64,000 nt of DNA from Haliangium sp963772315 (GCA_963772315.1 CAVYWJ010000004.1:1550001-1614000), one strand, 5' to 3'. Numbered from the stretch's first letter, positions 10,665 through 26,100 are shown. Numbers and translations: made by a program. The notes: a model not told the origin generated them from the letters alone.

Positions 10665-11351
10665 TCAGCCGATGCGCAGGGGCGCGGTCTTGCCCAGGTA
10701 GATGACGTGGCGAGCTCCTTGCGCGCCCGGCCGCGCGCGCACCCCGTGCACCTCGACGCGGAAGCCCGCGACCTCCAGGCGCCGGGCAAACGCGCGATCC
10801 GCGACCGCGGACCAGAGCGCGTAGCTGCCGCCGGGCTGCAGCGCGCGCCGGGTCGTGTCGAGGCCGGTGCTGCCGTAGAGGGCGTGGTTGGCGCGGCGGG
10901 TGAGGCCCTGCGGGCCATTATCGACGTCGAGCAGGATGGCGTCGAAGCGCCGTCCGGGCTGGCGCAGGAGCGCGCCGACGTCGGCCACCGCGACCGCGAC
11001 GCGCGGATCGTCGAGCGGGTGGTCGGCCAGGTGGGCCAGCGGGCCGCGGTTCCAGGCGACCACGGCCTCCACGATCTCGGCGACCACGATCTCGGCCTGC
11101 GCGGGCAAGATATCCAGGGCCGCGCGCAGCGTGTAGCCCATGCCCAGGCCGCCGACCAGCACGCGCGGCGCAGGCCGCTGGCACGCATCGGCGCACCCGA
11201 GACGCGCCAGCTCCTCCTCGGAGCCGTGCGCGCGGCTGCTCATGAGGTCGCCGCCGTTGACGCGGATGACGAACTCCTGGTCGCGCTGGTACAGGGTGAG
11301 CGCGCTGCCTTCCGGAGCCTGGGCGCGACCGAGGAGCTGCCACGGGATCAT
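10665..11351 (-). CDS. Spermidine-synthase-like Rossmann methyltransferase
   Basis: 228 aa. The nucleotide-binding glycine loop is VLVGGLGMGYTLRAALDILP, followed by the acidic strand end IVVAEIVEAVVAWN and the motif AILLDVDNGPQ, then a beta-hairpin-rich end (VRARPGAQGARHVIYLGKT). The pattern matches the spermidine-synthase-like group found in proteobacteria, in which polyamine-specific residues are often missing. Aminopropyl transfer is therefore possible but not supported here. N-terminal ALTLYQRDQEFVIRVNG and DLMSSRAHGSEEELA resemble the substrate-cradle strand of that family. It converges with bolA. The start is ATG 11351. Confidence 0.82.
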   Translation of the reverse strand: MIPWQLLGRAQAPEGSALTLYQRDQEFVIRVNGGDLMSSRAHGSEEELARLGCADACQRPAPRVLVGGLGMGYTLRAALDILPAQAEIVVAEIVEAVVAWNRGPLAHLADHPLDDPRVAVAVADVGALLRQPGRRFDAILLDVDNGPQGLTRRANHALYGSTGLDTTRRALQPGGSYALWSAVADRAFARRLEVAGFRVEVHGVRARPGAQGARHVIYLGKTAPLRIG

Positions 11352-11447
11352 GCGCTCAGCATACTATTCCATGCGCGAACACGATGACAATGTGGAGACC
11401 GGGCCGACCCGGCTCGGCTCGGCATTCCTCTTGCTGAGGACAGACCC

Positions 11448-11822
11448 ATGATGACCGACGCCCTGGGATGGGTCAGCTCCCTCATTCTCCTCCTGACCAT
11501 TGGCCGCCAGGTGTGGAAGCAGTGGCGGACAGGCCTGGGCGAGGGCGTGTCCATATGGCTGTACATCGGCCAGATCGCAGCCTCGGCCGGCTTCACGCTG
11601 TACAGCGCCCTGGTCGGGAACTGGGTGTTCATCGCCACCAACACCCTGCTGCTGCTGAGCGCGCTCGCCGGCCTCTACATCCTGCTGTTCCACTGCGAGC
11701 GCGACGGCGATGCGGCTGACAGCGCGCCGGCCGGGCGAGCCCCGGCCGATCGAGCCGCAGCCGGGCGAGCCCCGGTCAGGGCAGCCGGGCGAGTCCCGGA
11801 AGGCAGAGCCGCGCCGGGCTGA
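11448..11822 (+). CDS. SemiSWEET/PQ-loop-type small membrane protein
   Basis: 124 aa. Three hydrophobic helices occupy residues ~5-85: WVSSLILLLTIGRQVWKQW, VSIWLYIGQIAASAGFTLYS, and NWVFIATNTLLLLSALAGLY. This is the single three-helix bundle expected of SemiSWEET/PQ-loop proteins, which dimerise to form a transport path, often for sugars. The remaining ~38 residues are a low-complexity Ala/Arg/Pro tail (APAGRAPADRAAAGRAP), probably disordered or mistranslated repeat DNA: the corresponding bases carry an imperfect repeat of GCCGGGCGAGCCCCGG-like units (11728-11790). ATG 11448 or 11451 could start it. Confidence 0.7.
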   Translation: MMTDALGWVSSLILLLTIGRQVWKQWRTGLGEGVSIWLYIGQIAASAGFTLYSALVGNWVFIATNTLLLLSALAGLYILLFHCERDGDAADSAPAGRAPADRAAAGRAPVRAAGRVPEGRAAPG

Positions 11823-11864
11823 GGTGTGCCAGGCGGGCTCACCGGGCGCTGCCGTCACACGCGA

Positions 11865-15086
<3,222 letters not shown>

Positions 15087-15128
15087 TACGTGTCTCCTTA
15101 TTGGTATCGCACTGGGATACGAAAACGC

Positions 15129-15148
15129 TGATATATTGGGACATATCA
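15129..15148. promoter_or_regulatory. Inverted repeat TGATAT-N8-ATATCA upstream of the nuclease gene
   Basis: A perfect 6-bp inverted repeat with an 8-bp spacer lies 43-62 bp before the nuclease start, in an AT-rich pocket (15105-15170) that is unusual for this DNA. It may be part of the promoter or an operator. Apart from this, the 318-bp gap 15087-15404 shows no gene; it should hold the nuclease promoter and the 3' region of the SDR gene. Confidence 0.3.
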
Positions 15149-15404
15149 GTACAGTAAGTCACACGCTTTCTGGTGACATGAACTCTTTCTCAATTCCGAG
15201 ATGTATCGGCCGTAGTGACGCCTACGTCGACGCTCACCGGCCCTGGCCAGGTGTGGCGAAAGAGGTCAGATCCGTCCGTGGCAGGCGTGTGACGCCAGCC
15301 GGGATGCCGGTCTTTGCCGGCGATCCGCGCGCGTCTCATGTCGGGTAAGCGCCGGCGCGTCGCGCGCGCGACGCATGCCGGGATGAGATGCAGCTCACAC
15401 CCGC

Positions 15405-16151
15405 TCAGCGTTGTTGCAGCCCGCCGTCGACCTGTACGTAAGCGCCGGTGACGAAGCGAGCTGCATCCGAGGCCAGCATCAGGATGGCGCCTGCGACGTC
15501 CTCGGGCGTGCCGTTGCGGCGCAGCGGGGTCATCTTGGCGATGGCGCGGTGGAGCGTCTCGGGGATGTGCTTGGTCGCATCGGTGCGCGTGAACCCGGGC
15601 GCCACCACGTTGACGCGGATGTCGTAGGGCCCGAGCTCCACCGCCATCGTGCGGGCGAACGACTCCAGCGCCGCCTTGGCCGCGGCGTGGGCGCCGAGCC
15701 CGGGGGTCGAGTGCCGTGCGATCGTGCTCGACACGGCGATGATGCAGCCGCCCTTGCCGTCGATCATCCCCGGGACCACGGCCTGGGCGCACAGGAACGC
15801 GGCCTTGACCTCGTGCGACAGCTTGCGCTCGAAGTCCTCCCACCGATCCTTGACGAACTGCGCGGTGTGGATGGGGACGCTGGCGTTGAGCACCAGGACG
15901 TCGACGGCGCCCAGCCTCTCGGTCACGTGGGCGACCATGCGCTCGACGTCGCCGGCATCCGTGACATCGGCCTGCACGGCCATGGCATGCCCGCCGGCGC
16001 GCTCGATCGACTCGACCACGGCCGCGGCGGCGTCCTGATCGCGCTTGTAGTTGATCGCCACCGAGGCGTGGTGCCTGGCCAGGAGCCGGGCCGTGGCCGC
16101 ACCGATGCCGCGACTGGCGCCGGTGATGAGGGCGATGCGATTGCGAAGCAT
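15405..16151 (-). CDS. SDR-family oxidoreductase with His in place of the catalytic Tyr
   Basis: 248 aa. The cofactor motif ALITGASRGIGAATARLLA starts at residue 6. NASVPIH stands where NAG normally does. The catalytic Ser lies in AVSSTIARHSTPG. The Y-x3-K position reads LGAHAAAKAALESF, so His155 replaces Tyr while the Lys is kept. The end (VTGAYVQVDGGLQQR) is typical of FabG-like reductases. I believe some subgroups carry this His, so the enzyme may act on an unusual substrate rather than be dead. ATG 16151 was chosen because the glycine motif follows directly; 19 more upstream codons are open but unconserved. It is transcribed toward the nuclease gene with a 318-bp gap. Confidence 0.85.
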   Translation of the reverse strand: MLRNRIALITGASRGIGAATARLLARHHASVAINYKRDQDAAAAVVESIERAGGHAMAVQADVTDAGDVERMVAHVTERLGAVDVLVLNASVPIHTAQFVKDRWEDFERKLSHEVKAAFLCAQAVVPGMIDGKGGCIIAVSSTIARHSTPGLGAHAAAKAALESFARTMAVELGPYDIRVNVVAPGFTRTDATKHIPETLHRAIAKMTPLRRNGTPEDVAGAILMLASDAARFVTGAYVQVDGGLQQR

Positions 16152-16410
16152 GAAGTACCTCGACGGGCCCAGGCCCTGATGGAGTATATGCGAAAGCGGC
16201 GGCCACATGACCCCCGTTGCCTCGGGTGCCCGGGTTGACCGGCGGCGCGGTCAACCTGTGGCAAGTCGTGGCCACTCCTGGGCAGGAGGGGCAGCCGCGG
16301 GTTGACCCTTGCCAAGCGGCTATGGCAGCTTGAAGGTGAGGGACGAACATGCTCTGTCCCTATGGTGATGTCGCGGCGGAGAAGCGCGGCAGGGATCGGA
16401 CACTCGAGGC

Positions 16411-17928
<1,518 letters not shown>

Positions 17929-17965
17929 TCTGGCGCTGATTTGACGCTGATCGGTCGCGACCGCG

Positions 17966-19057
<1,092 letters not shown>

Positions 19058-19169
19058 GCCTTTACATGTATCAAAGCCGCCGGCGTCTGCAACCCCCTGC
19101 CGCGACCTCGATGATGCGGCACTGATCAATGACTGGACCGGATAGGGCGGGAACCGTAGACTCGCCCAC

Positions 19170-19799
19170 ATGTACAAGGCACCTTTCCTTCTCCCTGTCC
19201 TGTTGTGGGGATGTGGCCGTGTCGTCATGCACGATGACAGCATCGATGCCCAGCCCGCTCCCCTCGTCGATGCGTCCCCTGATGCTCGGCAACTTCCCGA
19301 TGGCCGCCTCCCGGATCCCCCCATGGACGCAGGCCCGAACTGCCTCCTCTGGGATTTCACCCTGGAGGCGCCCGCACGGACCACACCCCTGTACTTCGAC
19401 AAGGCGTCCCTCCGCGGGGGGCCGCCCGAGTACCTGGTCGCGCATCAGGGCGGCGTTGGCGTGGATGACGAGGTGCTCGACAGTAACGAGTACGTCATGC
19501 TGCACGCGGTCTACCCCGAGCCGGACGGCACCGGTATAGACGGGACGTTCCACGCGTGGCGTCTGGTCCCCGTCACGTCGGCCAGGGTCGAGTACTACGT
19601 CGATGGGAACGACGAGCTGTCCACGGTCCGTGTCGAGCCAGACGAGACCGGCTGGCTGCGACTGGACGTCGAGGTCCAATGGAGCACGATCTACCCCGAC
19701 TCCCCCACCGTTGTGAGCGCCGTCGAGTTCTGCCGACCTGCCCCGCCTCCCAGTGCGCCCACGCTTGGCGGCGCCGTGCCGTACTACCCTCGCTACTGA
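19170..19799 (+). CDS. Hypothetical lipoprotein
   Basis: 209 aa. The N-terminus MYKAPFLLPVLLWGCGRVVM contains a lipobox-like LLWGC, so Cys15 is a plausible lipidation site. A Pro/Asp-rich linker (DAQPAPLVDASPDARQLPDG) precedes a compact, probably beta-rich domain. No family recognised. Such D/P-rich linkers after a lipobox are common in myxobacterial surface lipoproteins. The start is ATG 19170; the gene is divergent from the HtrA gene with 112 bp between starts. Codon use is GC-rich like its neighbours. Confidence 0.65.
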   Translation: MYKAPFLLPVLLWGCGRVVMHDDSIDAQPAPLVDASPDARQLPDGRLPDPPMDAGPNCLLWDFTLEAPARTTPLYFDKASLRGGPPEYLVAHQGGVGVDDEVLDSNEYVMLHAVYPEPDGTGIDGTFHAWRLVPVTSARVEYYVDGNDELSTVRVEPDETGWLRLDVEVQWSTIYPDSPTVVSAVEFCRPAPPPSAPTLGGAVPYYPRY

Positions 19800-20014
19800 T
19801 CGAGCCCGGCGCCAAGCACATCGGCCTGACAGCGCTCGCCGCCTGCGAGGAAGGCCAGAAGGAAGTGCTCATCGAGTTGCTCGGCGAGAAGTTTGTAGAG
19901 CTCTCCGACGAACTGCGTGAGCGAGTACGTGCCGCCGATGGTGCGCAGCTCCGCATCTGGCTCAAGCGTGTTCTCACTGCCCAGAGCATCGAGCAAGTCT
20001 TCGCCGAACCGTGA
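19800..20014 (+). pseudogene. 3' fragment of a DUF4351-type gene
   Basis: Directly after the lipoprotein stop, in the frame ending at TGA 20014, the sequence reads EEGQKEVLIELLGEKFVELS, DELRERVRAADGAQLRIWLK and RVLTAQSIEQVFAEP. This is the C-terminal module found several times at 32.1-32.8 kb and common at the end of PD-(D/E)XK/Rpn-like proteins of myxobacteria. No start or N-terminal part is present, so it is a remnant. Confidence 0.6.
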
Positions 20015-20060
20015 ACGCCAGCGCGCCACGCGCAAGCTCATGGCCCAGCCGGCGCGGGGC

Positions 20061-21101
20061 TCAGTGCCACACCTCGATGAGGCCGTCAGTCCCTGCAGCG
20101 CCCGTGCGCTCGGAGTGACACGCCGGTGCAAGATCAGGGAGGCGCCAGTCGTGGACGCGCACAGCGCCGCTCTCGTCGAAGGTGGCCTCGACATCGCCGC
20201 GTCGCAGCGCACGCGGATTGAATCCGTACCGGTCACTCATCCCGATGAGAATCCCCTCGCGGGTGTGTGACACACCATCGCCACAGTAGTCGGCCCGGGC
20301 CGCTCGCGTGCAGGCCGCATGTAGAGCTTGCAGCGGTACCGGACCGTGCTCCGGCGACGCGAGCGTCTTCCAGGGCTTGTAGCCCCACGACCGCGCGCAC
20401 TTGGCCACCGTGCCGCGCGGGCACGAGAACGTGTAGCCGCCAGCATGCCAGGCGCCATCCGCCGACCAGCGGCCATCCACGAACAGCCCCATGTCGTCGC
20501 TGCCGGGTTCGTCAGAGCATGCGTTGCTCCAGTCGTCCTCGCCGGGCGCCGAGCTCTCGGCGTACTCGACCCGATACAGCCACGTATCGCGATTGCTGCC
20601 GCGCGCCGGCATGGTGTTCTCGGTGTCGTCCGGCGCAGCTGCCGCCACCCGGAACGCGACGCGACGGCACGCATCCTCCTCGCAGCGAGACTCGGTCCAT
20701 TGCATGCCCACCAGCTCTGCCGGCTCCAGACGCAGGCTCGTCCCGCTGTCCGATGCATCGTCGAGCGTGTGTGCTTGCACCACGTCGCCCGAGAATTCCA
20801 TGATCTCGATGCGCCCCCCATCCCCGAGCGATGCGCGCAGACGTGGCCCTTGCAGCCATGGATGCGCCTCGCCTGGTAGCAGCGTCGCCTGCACCACAGG
20901 CCCTTGCAGACGCCTGCGCTCGGTCTCGAAGTCCTCGCCAAGCTCAGTATCCAGCGTCGCGGTCTCGCAGTCGCGTGGCACCACGAGGATCGTGCAGATA
21001 ACCACGCACGAGCTCGAGAGCACCGAGATACGATGTCGTCGCCGGGATGCAGAGCGATGGCCGGATACACCCGTGCCGTTGAAGGATGCCGTGTGCCGCA
21101 T
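20061..21101 (-). CDS. ADYC-motif secreted protein
   Basis: 346 aa. After a basic N-terminus, a hydrophobic stretch (ISVLSSSCVVICTILVVPRD) could act as a signal or anchor. The C-terminal half is cysteine-rich: DDWSNACSDEPGSDDMGLF, then SFVDGRW-like text (GLFVDGRWSADGAWHAGGYT), FSCPRGTVAKCARSWGYKPW, CTRAARADYCGDGVSHTREG. The ADYCGDG motif and preceding KC-x-GY pattern define the ADYC domain of myxobacterial exported proteins; function unknown. A variable N-terminal domain of ~150 residues precedes it. The gene reads in the same direction as the kinase upstream, 191 bp away. ATG 21101 was chosen. Confidence 0.75.
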   Translation of the reverse strand: MRHTASFNGTGVSGHRSASRRRHRISVLSSSCVVICTILVVPRDCETATLDTELGEDFETERRRLQGPVVQATLLPGEAHPWLQGPRLRASLGDGGRIEIMEFSGDVVQAHTLDDASDSGTSLRLEPAELVGMQWTESRCEEDACRRVAFRVAAAAPDDTENTMPARGSNRDTWLYRVEYAESSAPGEDDWSNACSDEPGSDDMGLFVDGRWSADGAWHAGGYTFSCPRGTVAKCARSWGYKPWKTLASPEHGPVPLQALHAACTRAARADYCGDGVSHTREGILIGMSDRYGFNPRALRRGDVEATFDESGAVRVHDWRLPDLAPACHSERTGAAGTDGLIEVWH

Positions 21102-21292
21102 GGCAGACTCCCCCTGGGTGAGCGCGCCAGCCTTGCCGTGCGCTCACGAATCGGATTGCCCGGCAGGCGCAGCACCATCGCTGCACCGCCGTCACCAGCG
21201 GCTACGAGAAATTCACCGCGGACCCGACAGGAGGAGACTCATTTTTCTGGGAATGGCCGGGACGAGGAACACCGTCGCCGTCGCCAGGGCGC

Positions 21293-24200
21293 CTACTCGC
21301 GAGGCGCTGCCGCGCAGACACGGAAGCCCACGAGCGCAGAGCTCTGGTCTCTCGTGATGTCCCAGCGGCTGAACACGCGGGCATCGATCGCGGTGATGTA
21401 GAACGCCCCGCCACGGACCACGACGGGCTGCTCGCCGCCAGCCGTCTCGCCCTGGACTGGCCTGGTCATCTCGGCGACGTTGCCGGCCATGTCGAGCAAT
21501 CCAAACGGGCTCTCGTTCTGGGGATGAGCGTCCACGGCATCGGGCCCGAATGCACCTGGCACCTGCCCGTAGGACTTGTCGATGTTGGCGTCCCCGCCTG
21601 CGATGCCGTTGCCGTGCGGATACAGCCGGGCATCCGCGCCACGCGCCGCGCGCTCCCACTGTGCCTCGGTGCAAAGATCGGCCCCGCGAACACCTCGTAC
21701 CTCGCGCAGCCACTCCAGATACCGTTGCACTTCGAACCACGACAACCCGCTGACGGGAAACTCCAGCCAGTACTGGCTGCGCAGGTGCTCTCGCGCCTCG
21801 TACACCAGATTGCCTCCGGCCGTGGCGCGGTAGCCGTCCTGCGTGGGATCGGGCTTCCAGTGTATCTGCCAGCCACGCCCTGGCTCGTGCCGGACCTCGA
21901 GCAAGAAGTCCTCGTTCTGCGCGACGATCGCGCGCGCCGGCGCCCCGCCGGGGCATGGTCGCCAGGCGCAGTCATCGACGTATTCGAGCCACTCTCGATA
22001 CGTGATCTCGTGCTCACCGATGAGATAGGCATCCGAATGCACGAGGTGCAGTGGCGACGCCTCATGCCACACGCGATATCCCTCCTGCTCCGGGGTCTGG
22101 CCATACCCCGACCAGAACTCGCCCTCGGACACGTAGACGAAACCATCCGGCACATCTTCAGCACGTGGCCGATAGATCGATATCTCCTCGGGCGCATCCC
22201 GCTCCCTGCGAGGACGAATCTCCAGCGGGTAGCGCACTTCGGCGTGACCCTCGGATGCCTGGACGATGGCCAGATAAGAACCCGGCGGCAGCTCCACATC
22301 GAACGGCGCCTCGGCCATATCGAACAACTCGTTCTCGAACGGCGCAGCTGGCTGCCAGATGTATTGCCGTATCTCGACCGTGCCGCCACCTGGCGTCGTC
22401 GTCACCGCCACGGGAATCAGTGCCTGCCAGGGCTCTGCACGCTTCGCATCGATCACGGCCAAGCGTTCCACCAGGTCCTCGCGATCTTCATGACGACCCG
22501 TCGCGTCCGCAAACCATGCGCGTTCCTCGAGTGCCTGCGCCAGCTGCGCCTTCACGTCATCCCGGCCCGCATCGAGCGCATATGCCGCCTCGGCCGCCTG
22601 GCTGGCTTTCCGGTACGCGTCTATCACCCGCGGATCCAGAGCCAGCGCTCTTTCCCATGATGCTGTCCAGTCATCCTCGCCCGCCCGCAGTTTGGCGTCC
22701 ACCTGCCTGCGCACGTCGGAGTACGCCTTGCGCAGTGTGCTGGCGTCAGTGAGCGCTTCCCGTGCGTCGCTCAGATGCCTGTCCACCGTGCTCACCAGCT
22801 CACGACGCACCAGCTCGCGACTGCCCGTAAAGATCCCCGTGCCGAGCACGATCACTGCCAGTACGACGCCCCGCACCAGCCAGCGCGCCCGCCAGAGCGC
22901 GCGCTGGCTGGCGGCCAGGAACGCCGCCTCGTTCGAGGACAGCTCGCCCACATCGATGCGCTCGGCCGCGCGCGCCAGCCGCTGCCCCCACAGCGCCTCG
23001 TTCGATCGCTCGAGCGCCTGCCACTGCTGTGCTGCATCGGCCAGGTGTCCGCGCAACGTCACGAGCTCGCTCTCGCGATCGAGCCAGCCGCGCAGCGTGG
23101 GCCAGGCCGTCAAGAGCGCCTCGTGGGCAATCGAGTACACCCACTCTCCCTCTGCCAGATGACATACCACCAGACGCCTGTCCACCAGACGCTCCAGCAC
23201 CTCCTGACCCACCACCTCCTCGCCCACGAGATCGCGCCTGGTGCAGCGGATCCGCGTGCGATGGTGCACGGCCACCAGCCTGGTCAGGATCCGCTGCGCC
23301 GCAGCGAGCTGCTCTCGCCTCGGCAGCTCGGCGAGCACGGCGTCCGCGTAGCGCGCCAGCGCGCCCGCCACGCCGCCGATCTCGTCCAGCGACTGGCGCG
23401 TGATCACCCCGCGCGCCACATCGCGCGCCGCCCACAGCTCGGCCAGCGCGAACTGGAGCAGCGGCATCCCGCCGCGGGCACGCATCGTGGCCTGCTGCAG
23501 CTCTGCCACCAGCTCGTCCGACTCGAACGTCACGCCCGTCTTGCGCGCCGGCTGCACGATGGCCGCGCGGATCCCGGCCGGATCGAGCGCGCGCACCAGG
23601 TAGATGTGCTTCTCCAGCAGACCACCCAGCTCCGGCATCTCGGCCAGTCGGGTCAGATAATCACCGCGCACCGCGGCCAGCACGCGCACGCTGTCGAGCC
23701 GTGGCCCGCCTGGCGCGTCCTGCCCGTTCCCGGCGACCAGCCGGGCCAGCAGCGCCTGCGCTCCGTGGGCCTCGTCGGGCTCGCTCACGGTCAGGAGCTC
23801 CTCCAGCTGATCAATGAACAGCACCAGCCCGGTCTCGTCGCGCTGGCTCAGGGCCCGCCTGAGCGCTGTCAGCGGGCGCCTGCCCGGCACCATTGCATGG
23901 ATCGTCCACGCCTGGCCCGGATCGAGCTCGTGCCGCAGCCGCGGAAGCACCCCGGCGTGGCCCAGCGACGACTTGCCCACCCCGGACTCCCCGACCAGCA
24001 GCAGGAACGGCTCGGCCCGCGCGCGCTCGATGATCCGCGCGGTATCGAGCTCCCGGCCAAAGAACACGCCGCGATGACGCTCGTGAAAGCACAGCAACCC
24101 GCGATATGGATTCTCCGGCGCGACCGGCGCGGCGTGGACTTCGGCCAGCGCCTCGGCCAGCTCCTTGCCCGAGGCAGGGCGACGGGCCGGATCGAAATCC

Positions 24201-25099
24201 AGGCAGCGATTCACGAGGTGCGCGAAGCGCGGGTCCACATCCTCGTCCTCGATCCGCATCGCGTCGCGCGTGTCCGGATCCGCCATCACGTGCGGCTTCT
24301 GCCCCGTGCACAGCTCGTAGAGCAGCGCGCCCAGCGCGTACACGTCCGTGCGCGTGCTGGCCGGCTGCCCGTCCCAGATCTCGGGCGCCTGGTAGCGCGG
24401 CGTCCCGGGCCGCGCCCCGGGCGGCGTGCCCGTGCTGCCCGTATCCGTGGCCTCATCCACATCGACCGCGCGACCGGAAACCGGCCCACCGCTCGGCTCC
24501 GTGGCCGCGCGCAGCGGGTCGTCGGCGCGCGCCCGCTTGCGCGTGCCATCGTCCACCAGCGTCGCGACGCCGAAGTCGATGAGCTTGGCCTGCTGCGTCC
24601 GCTCGTCCAGGATCGTGTTGGCCGGCTTGATGTCCCGGTGCAGCACCCCGCGCGCATGCGCCGCCGCCAGCCCGCGGGCGAGATCGAGCCCCCACGCCAG
24701 CGCCTTTGCCCAGGGCACGGGCGTCTCCACCTGGTGCAGCCCCTTGCCCTCGATGTACTCCGAGATGATGTAGATCGCATCATCGGCAATGCTCACGTCG
24801 TACACCGCGACCACATTGCGATGCTCGATCTTCGCTGCCAGCCTGGCCTCGCGCTGGAGCCGCGATCCGGCCACGGGCGCCGACACCGCGATCCGCTTGA
24901 TCGCGACCAGCCGATCGAGCTCGCCGTCCCGGGCCAGATGGACCACGCCCATGGCGCCGCGACCCAGGACCCGCACGTGCTCGAATCGCGTCCCCAGCGG
25001 CGCGAGCAGCGCCTCGTGCATGTCAGGCGCTCCCGCGCCCGCATCCGCCGCAGACAGCGTCCCCTGCTCGGGCGCCGTGTCCTCGTCCGTCGCCGTCAC
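21293..25099 (-). CDS. Ser/Thr protein kinase fused to STAND-type ATPase and SUMF1-like domain
   Basis: 1268 aa. Kinase domain, residues ~35-310: VLGRGAMGVVHLARDG, VAIKRI, GVLHRDIKPANTILDE and LIDFGVATLV. A P-loop region then starts near 340: FFGRELDTARIIE, LVGESGVGKSSLGHAG, and LVLFIDQLEELLTV as Walker B. A membrane segment lies near 770 (WLVRGVVLAVIVLGTGIF). The C-terminal ~270 residues are SUMF1/formylglycine-enzyme-like (DGFVYVSEGEFWSGYG, DLCTEAQWERAARGADARLY, DMAGNVAEMT, GFRVCAAA), but the two active-site cysteines of true formylglycine enzymes are not evident, so it is more likely a binding module. GTG 25099 overlaps the FHA gene stop (GTGA). The order suggests cytoplasmic kinase and ATPase with an external sensor. 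Confidence 0.9.
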   Translation of the reverse strand: MTATDEDTAPEQGTLSAADAGAGAPDMHEALLAPLGTRFEHVRVLGRGAMGVVHLARDGELDRLVAIKRIAVSAPVAGSRLQREARLAAKIEHRNVVAVYDVSIADDAIYIISEYIEGKGLHQVETPVPWAKALAWGLDLARGLAAAHARGVLHRDIKPANTILDERTQQAKLIDFGVATLVDDGTRKRARADDPLRAATEPSGGPVSGRAVDVDEATDTGSTGTPPGARPGTPRYQAPEIWDGQPASTRTDVYALGALLYELCTGQKPHVMADPDTRDAMRIEDEDVDPRFAHLVNRCLDFDPARRPASGKELAEALAEVHAAPVAPENPYRGLLCFHERHRGVFFGRELDTARIIERARAEPFLLLVGESGVGKSSLGHAGVLPRLRHELDPGQAWTIHAMVPGRRPLTALRRALSQRDETGLVLFIDQLEELLTVSEPDEAHGAQALLARLVAGNGQDAPGGPRLDSVRVLAAVRGDYLTRLAEMPELGGLLEKHIYLVRALDPAGIRAAIVQPARKTGVTFESDELVAELQQATMRARGGMPLLQFALAELWAARDVARGVITRQSLDEIGGVAGALARYADAVLAELPRREQLAAAQRILTRLVAVHHRTRIRCTRRDLVGEEVVGQEVLERLVDRRLVVCHLAEGEWVYSIAHEALLTAWPTLRGWLDRESELVTLRGHLADAAQQWQALERSNEALWGQRLARAAERIDVGELSSNEAAFLAASQRALWRARWLVRGVVLAVIVLGTGIFTGSRELVRRELVSTVDRHLSDAREALTDASTLRKAYSDVRRQVDAKLRAGEDDWTASWERALALDPRVIDAYRKASQAAEAAYALDAGRDDVKAQLAQALEERAWFADATGRHEDREDLVERLAVIDAKRAEPWQALIPVAVTTTPGGGTVEIRQYIWQPAAPFENELFDMAEAPFDVELPPGSYLAIVQASEGHAEVRYPLEIRPRRERDAPEEISIYRPRAEDVPDGFVYVSEGEFWSGYGQTPEQEGYRVWHEASPLHLVHSDAYLIGEHEITYREWLEYVDDCAWRPCPGGAPARAIVAQNEDFLLEVRHEPGRGWQIHWKPDPTQDGYRATAGGNLVYEAREHLRSQYWLEFPVSGLSWFEVQRYLEWLREVRGVRGADLCTEAQWERAARGADARLYPHGNGIAGGDANIDKSYGQVPGAFGPDAVDAHPQNESPFGLLDMAGNVAEMTRPVQGETAGGEQPVVVRGGAFYITAIDARVFSRWDITRDQSSALVGFRVCAAAPRE

Positions 25100-26100
25100 G
25101 GGCTACATCCATGGCCGCGCGTGCCCGCGGCCTGCGCGCTGCGCCCCGGGCGCTCGATCTCGATGCGCCCCGTACCGAGCCTGATCTGGTTGATGCGCCG
25201 CGCTCCCTCGGTGGCGATCGTGTTCCTGCGCTGCACGATCTCCACGGCATCGACCACGCCCGCGTGGGCCAGCTGCTGCCGGGCCTGGTAGATGTGCTGA
25301 TACAGCAGATTGCGCCCGGCCGCGTCGTCGGGAATGCACAGCCTGGACAGCAGGTCCGAGACATAGAGCCACCCGGCCTCGTCCTCGGCGATCGCGCGTT
25401 GCCGGTCGTCCCAGCGCGCCTCGGCCAGCCGCAGCAGCACCTCGATGTGCACCCGCGGCGTGAGCTCGATGCTGCCGGCCGCGTGCACCAGCGTCATGCG
25501 GATGTGCTCCTCGTTGGGATTCACCGTGAAGCGCAGGACCGGATCGCGGAGCAGCAGGCGCACCTGGTCGTTGCGCTGCGTGGGATCGATGATCCCGGGC
25601 AAGTGCAGCGTCCAGGTCTCGCCGTCGATCGCCAGCACATCCCCCTCGATCACCGGACGCCGTGTCCCGTCCTTGTCCTCGACCAGCCACTGCCCGTGGT
25701 GCTCGAAGATCGTCAGCACGGGCGCCCCCGGGTGCGGAAGCGCCAGCAAGTGCCGTGCTTGCGCCTCCTGGATGACGCCCAGGCTGCTCACCGCGCGCGC
25801 CATGGGCGGGCTGTCGTCGATGAGCTCGAACACGTTCCAGGCCGCACCAAAGGCCACGGTCGCCCCGGCCGCGATCGTCACCCGCTCGTTGGCCGCGAGC
25901 CGCCGGCCGTCGACGAATGTGCCGTTGCGACTGTCGAGATCATGGATTTCCCAGCCCGTGCCTCGCCAGCACAGCTGCGCGTGCGCGCTCGACACCAGCG
26001 CATTATCGATGCGCAGCTGACATCGCACGCCTCTGCCGATCAAGTGCTCCGAGAAGAGCAGGTGCCGGTCTCCACCCTCGCGATGCATCAACACTGCCAT
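25096..26100 (-). CDS. FHA-domain protein with winged-helix-like C-terminus
   Basis: 334 aa. The FHA domain spans residues ~5-95: HLIGRGVRCQLRIDNALVSS, AHAQLCWRGTGWEIHDLDSR and NGTFVDGRRL, with the GR, S and N residues used to bind phosphothreonine. The C-terminal half (LTPRVHIEVLLRLAEARWDD, GWLYVSDLLSRLCIPDDAAG, NLLYQHIYQARQQLAHAGVV) looks like a winged-helix DNA-binding domain. It would read phosphorylation by the kinase it is translationally coupled to (GTGA overlap). ATG 26100 places the FHA fold at the N-terminus. The ECF sigma gene is divergent, 167 bp away, so the three probably form one signalling unit. Confidence 0.85.
   Translation of the reverse strand: MAVLMHREGGDRHLLFSEHLIGRGVRCQLRIDNALVSSAHAQLCWRGTGWEIHDLDSRNGTFVDGRRLAANERVTIAAGATVAFGAAWNVFELIDDSPPMARAVSSLGVIQEAQARHLLALPHPGAPVLTIFEHHGQWLVEDKDGTRRPVIEGDVLAIDGETWTLHLPGIIDPTQRNDQVRLLLRDPVLRFTVNPNEEHIRMTLVHAAGSIELTPRVHIEVLLRLAEARWDDRQRAIAEDEAGWLYVSDLLSRLCIPDDAAGRNLLYQHIYQARQQLAHAGVVDAVEIVQRRNTIATEGARRINQIRLGTGRIEIERPGRSAQAAGTRGHGCSP

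Noticed and set aside
21293..22100. Active formylglycine-generating enzyme domain
   Set aside because: The fold-level motifs are there, but the two active-site cysteines are not evident and no sulfatase lies nearby.
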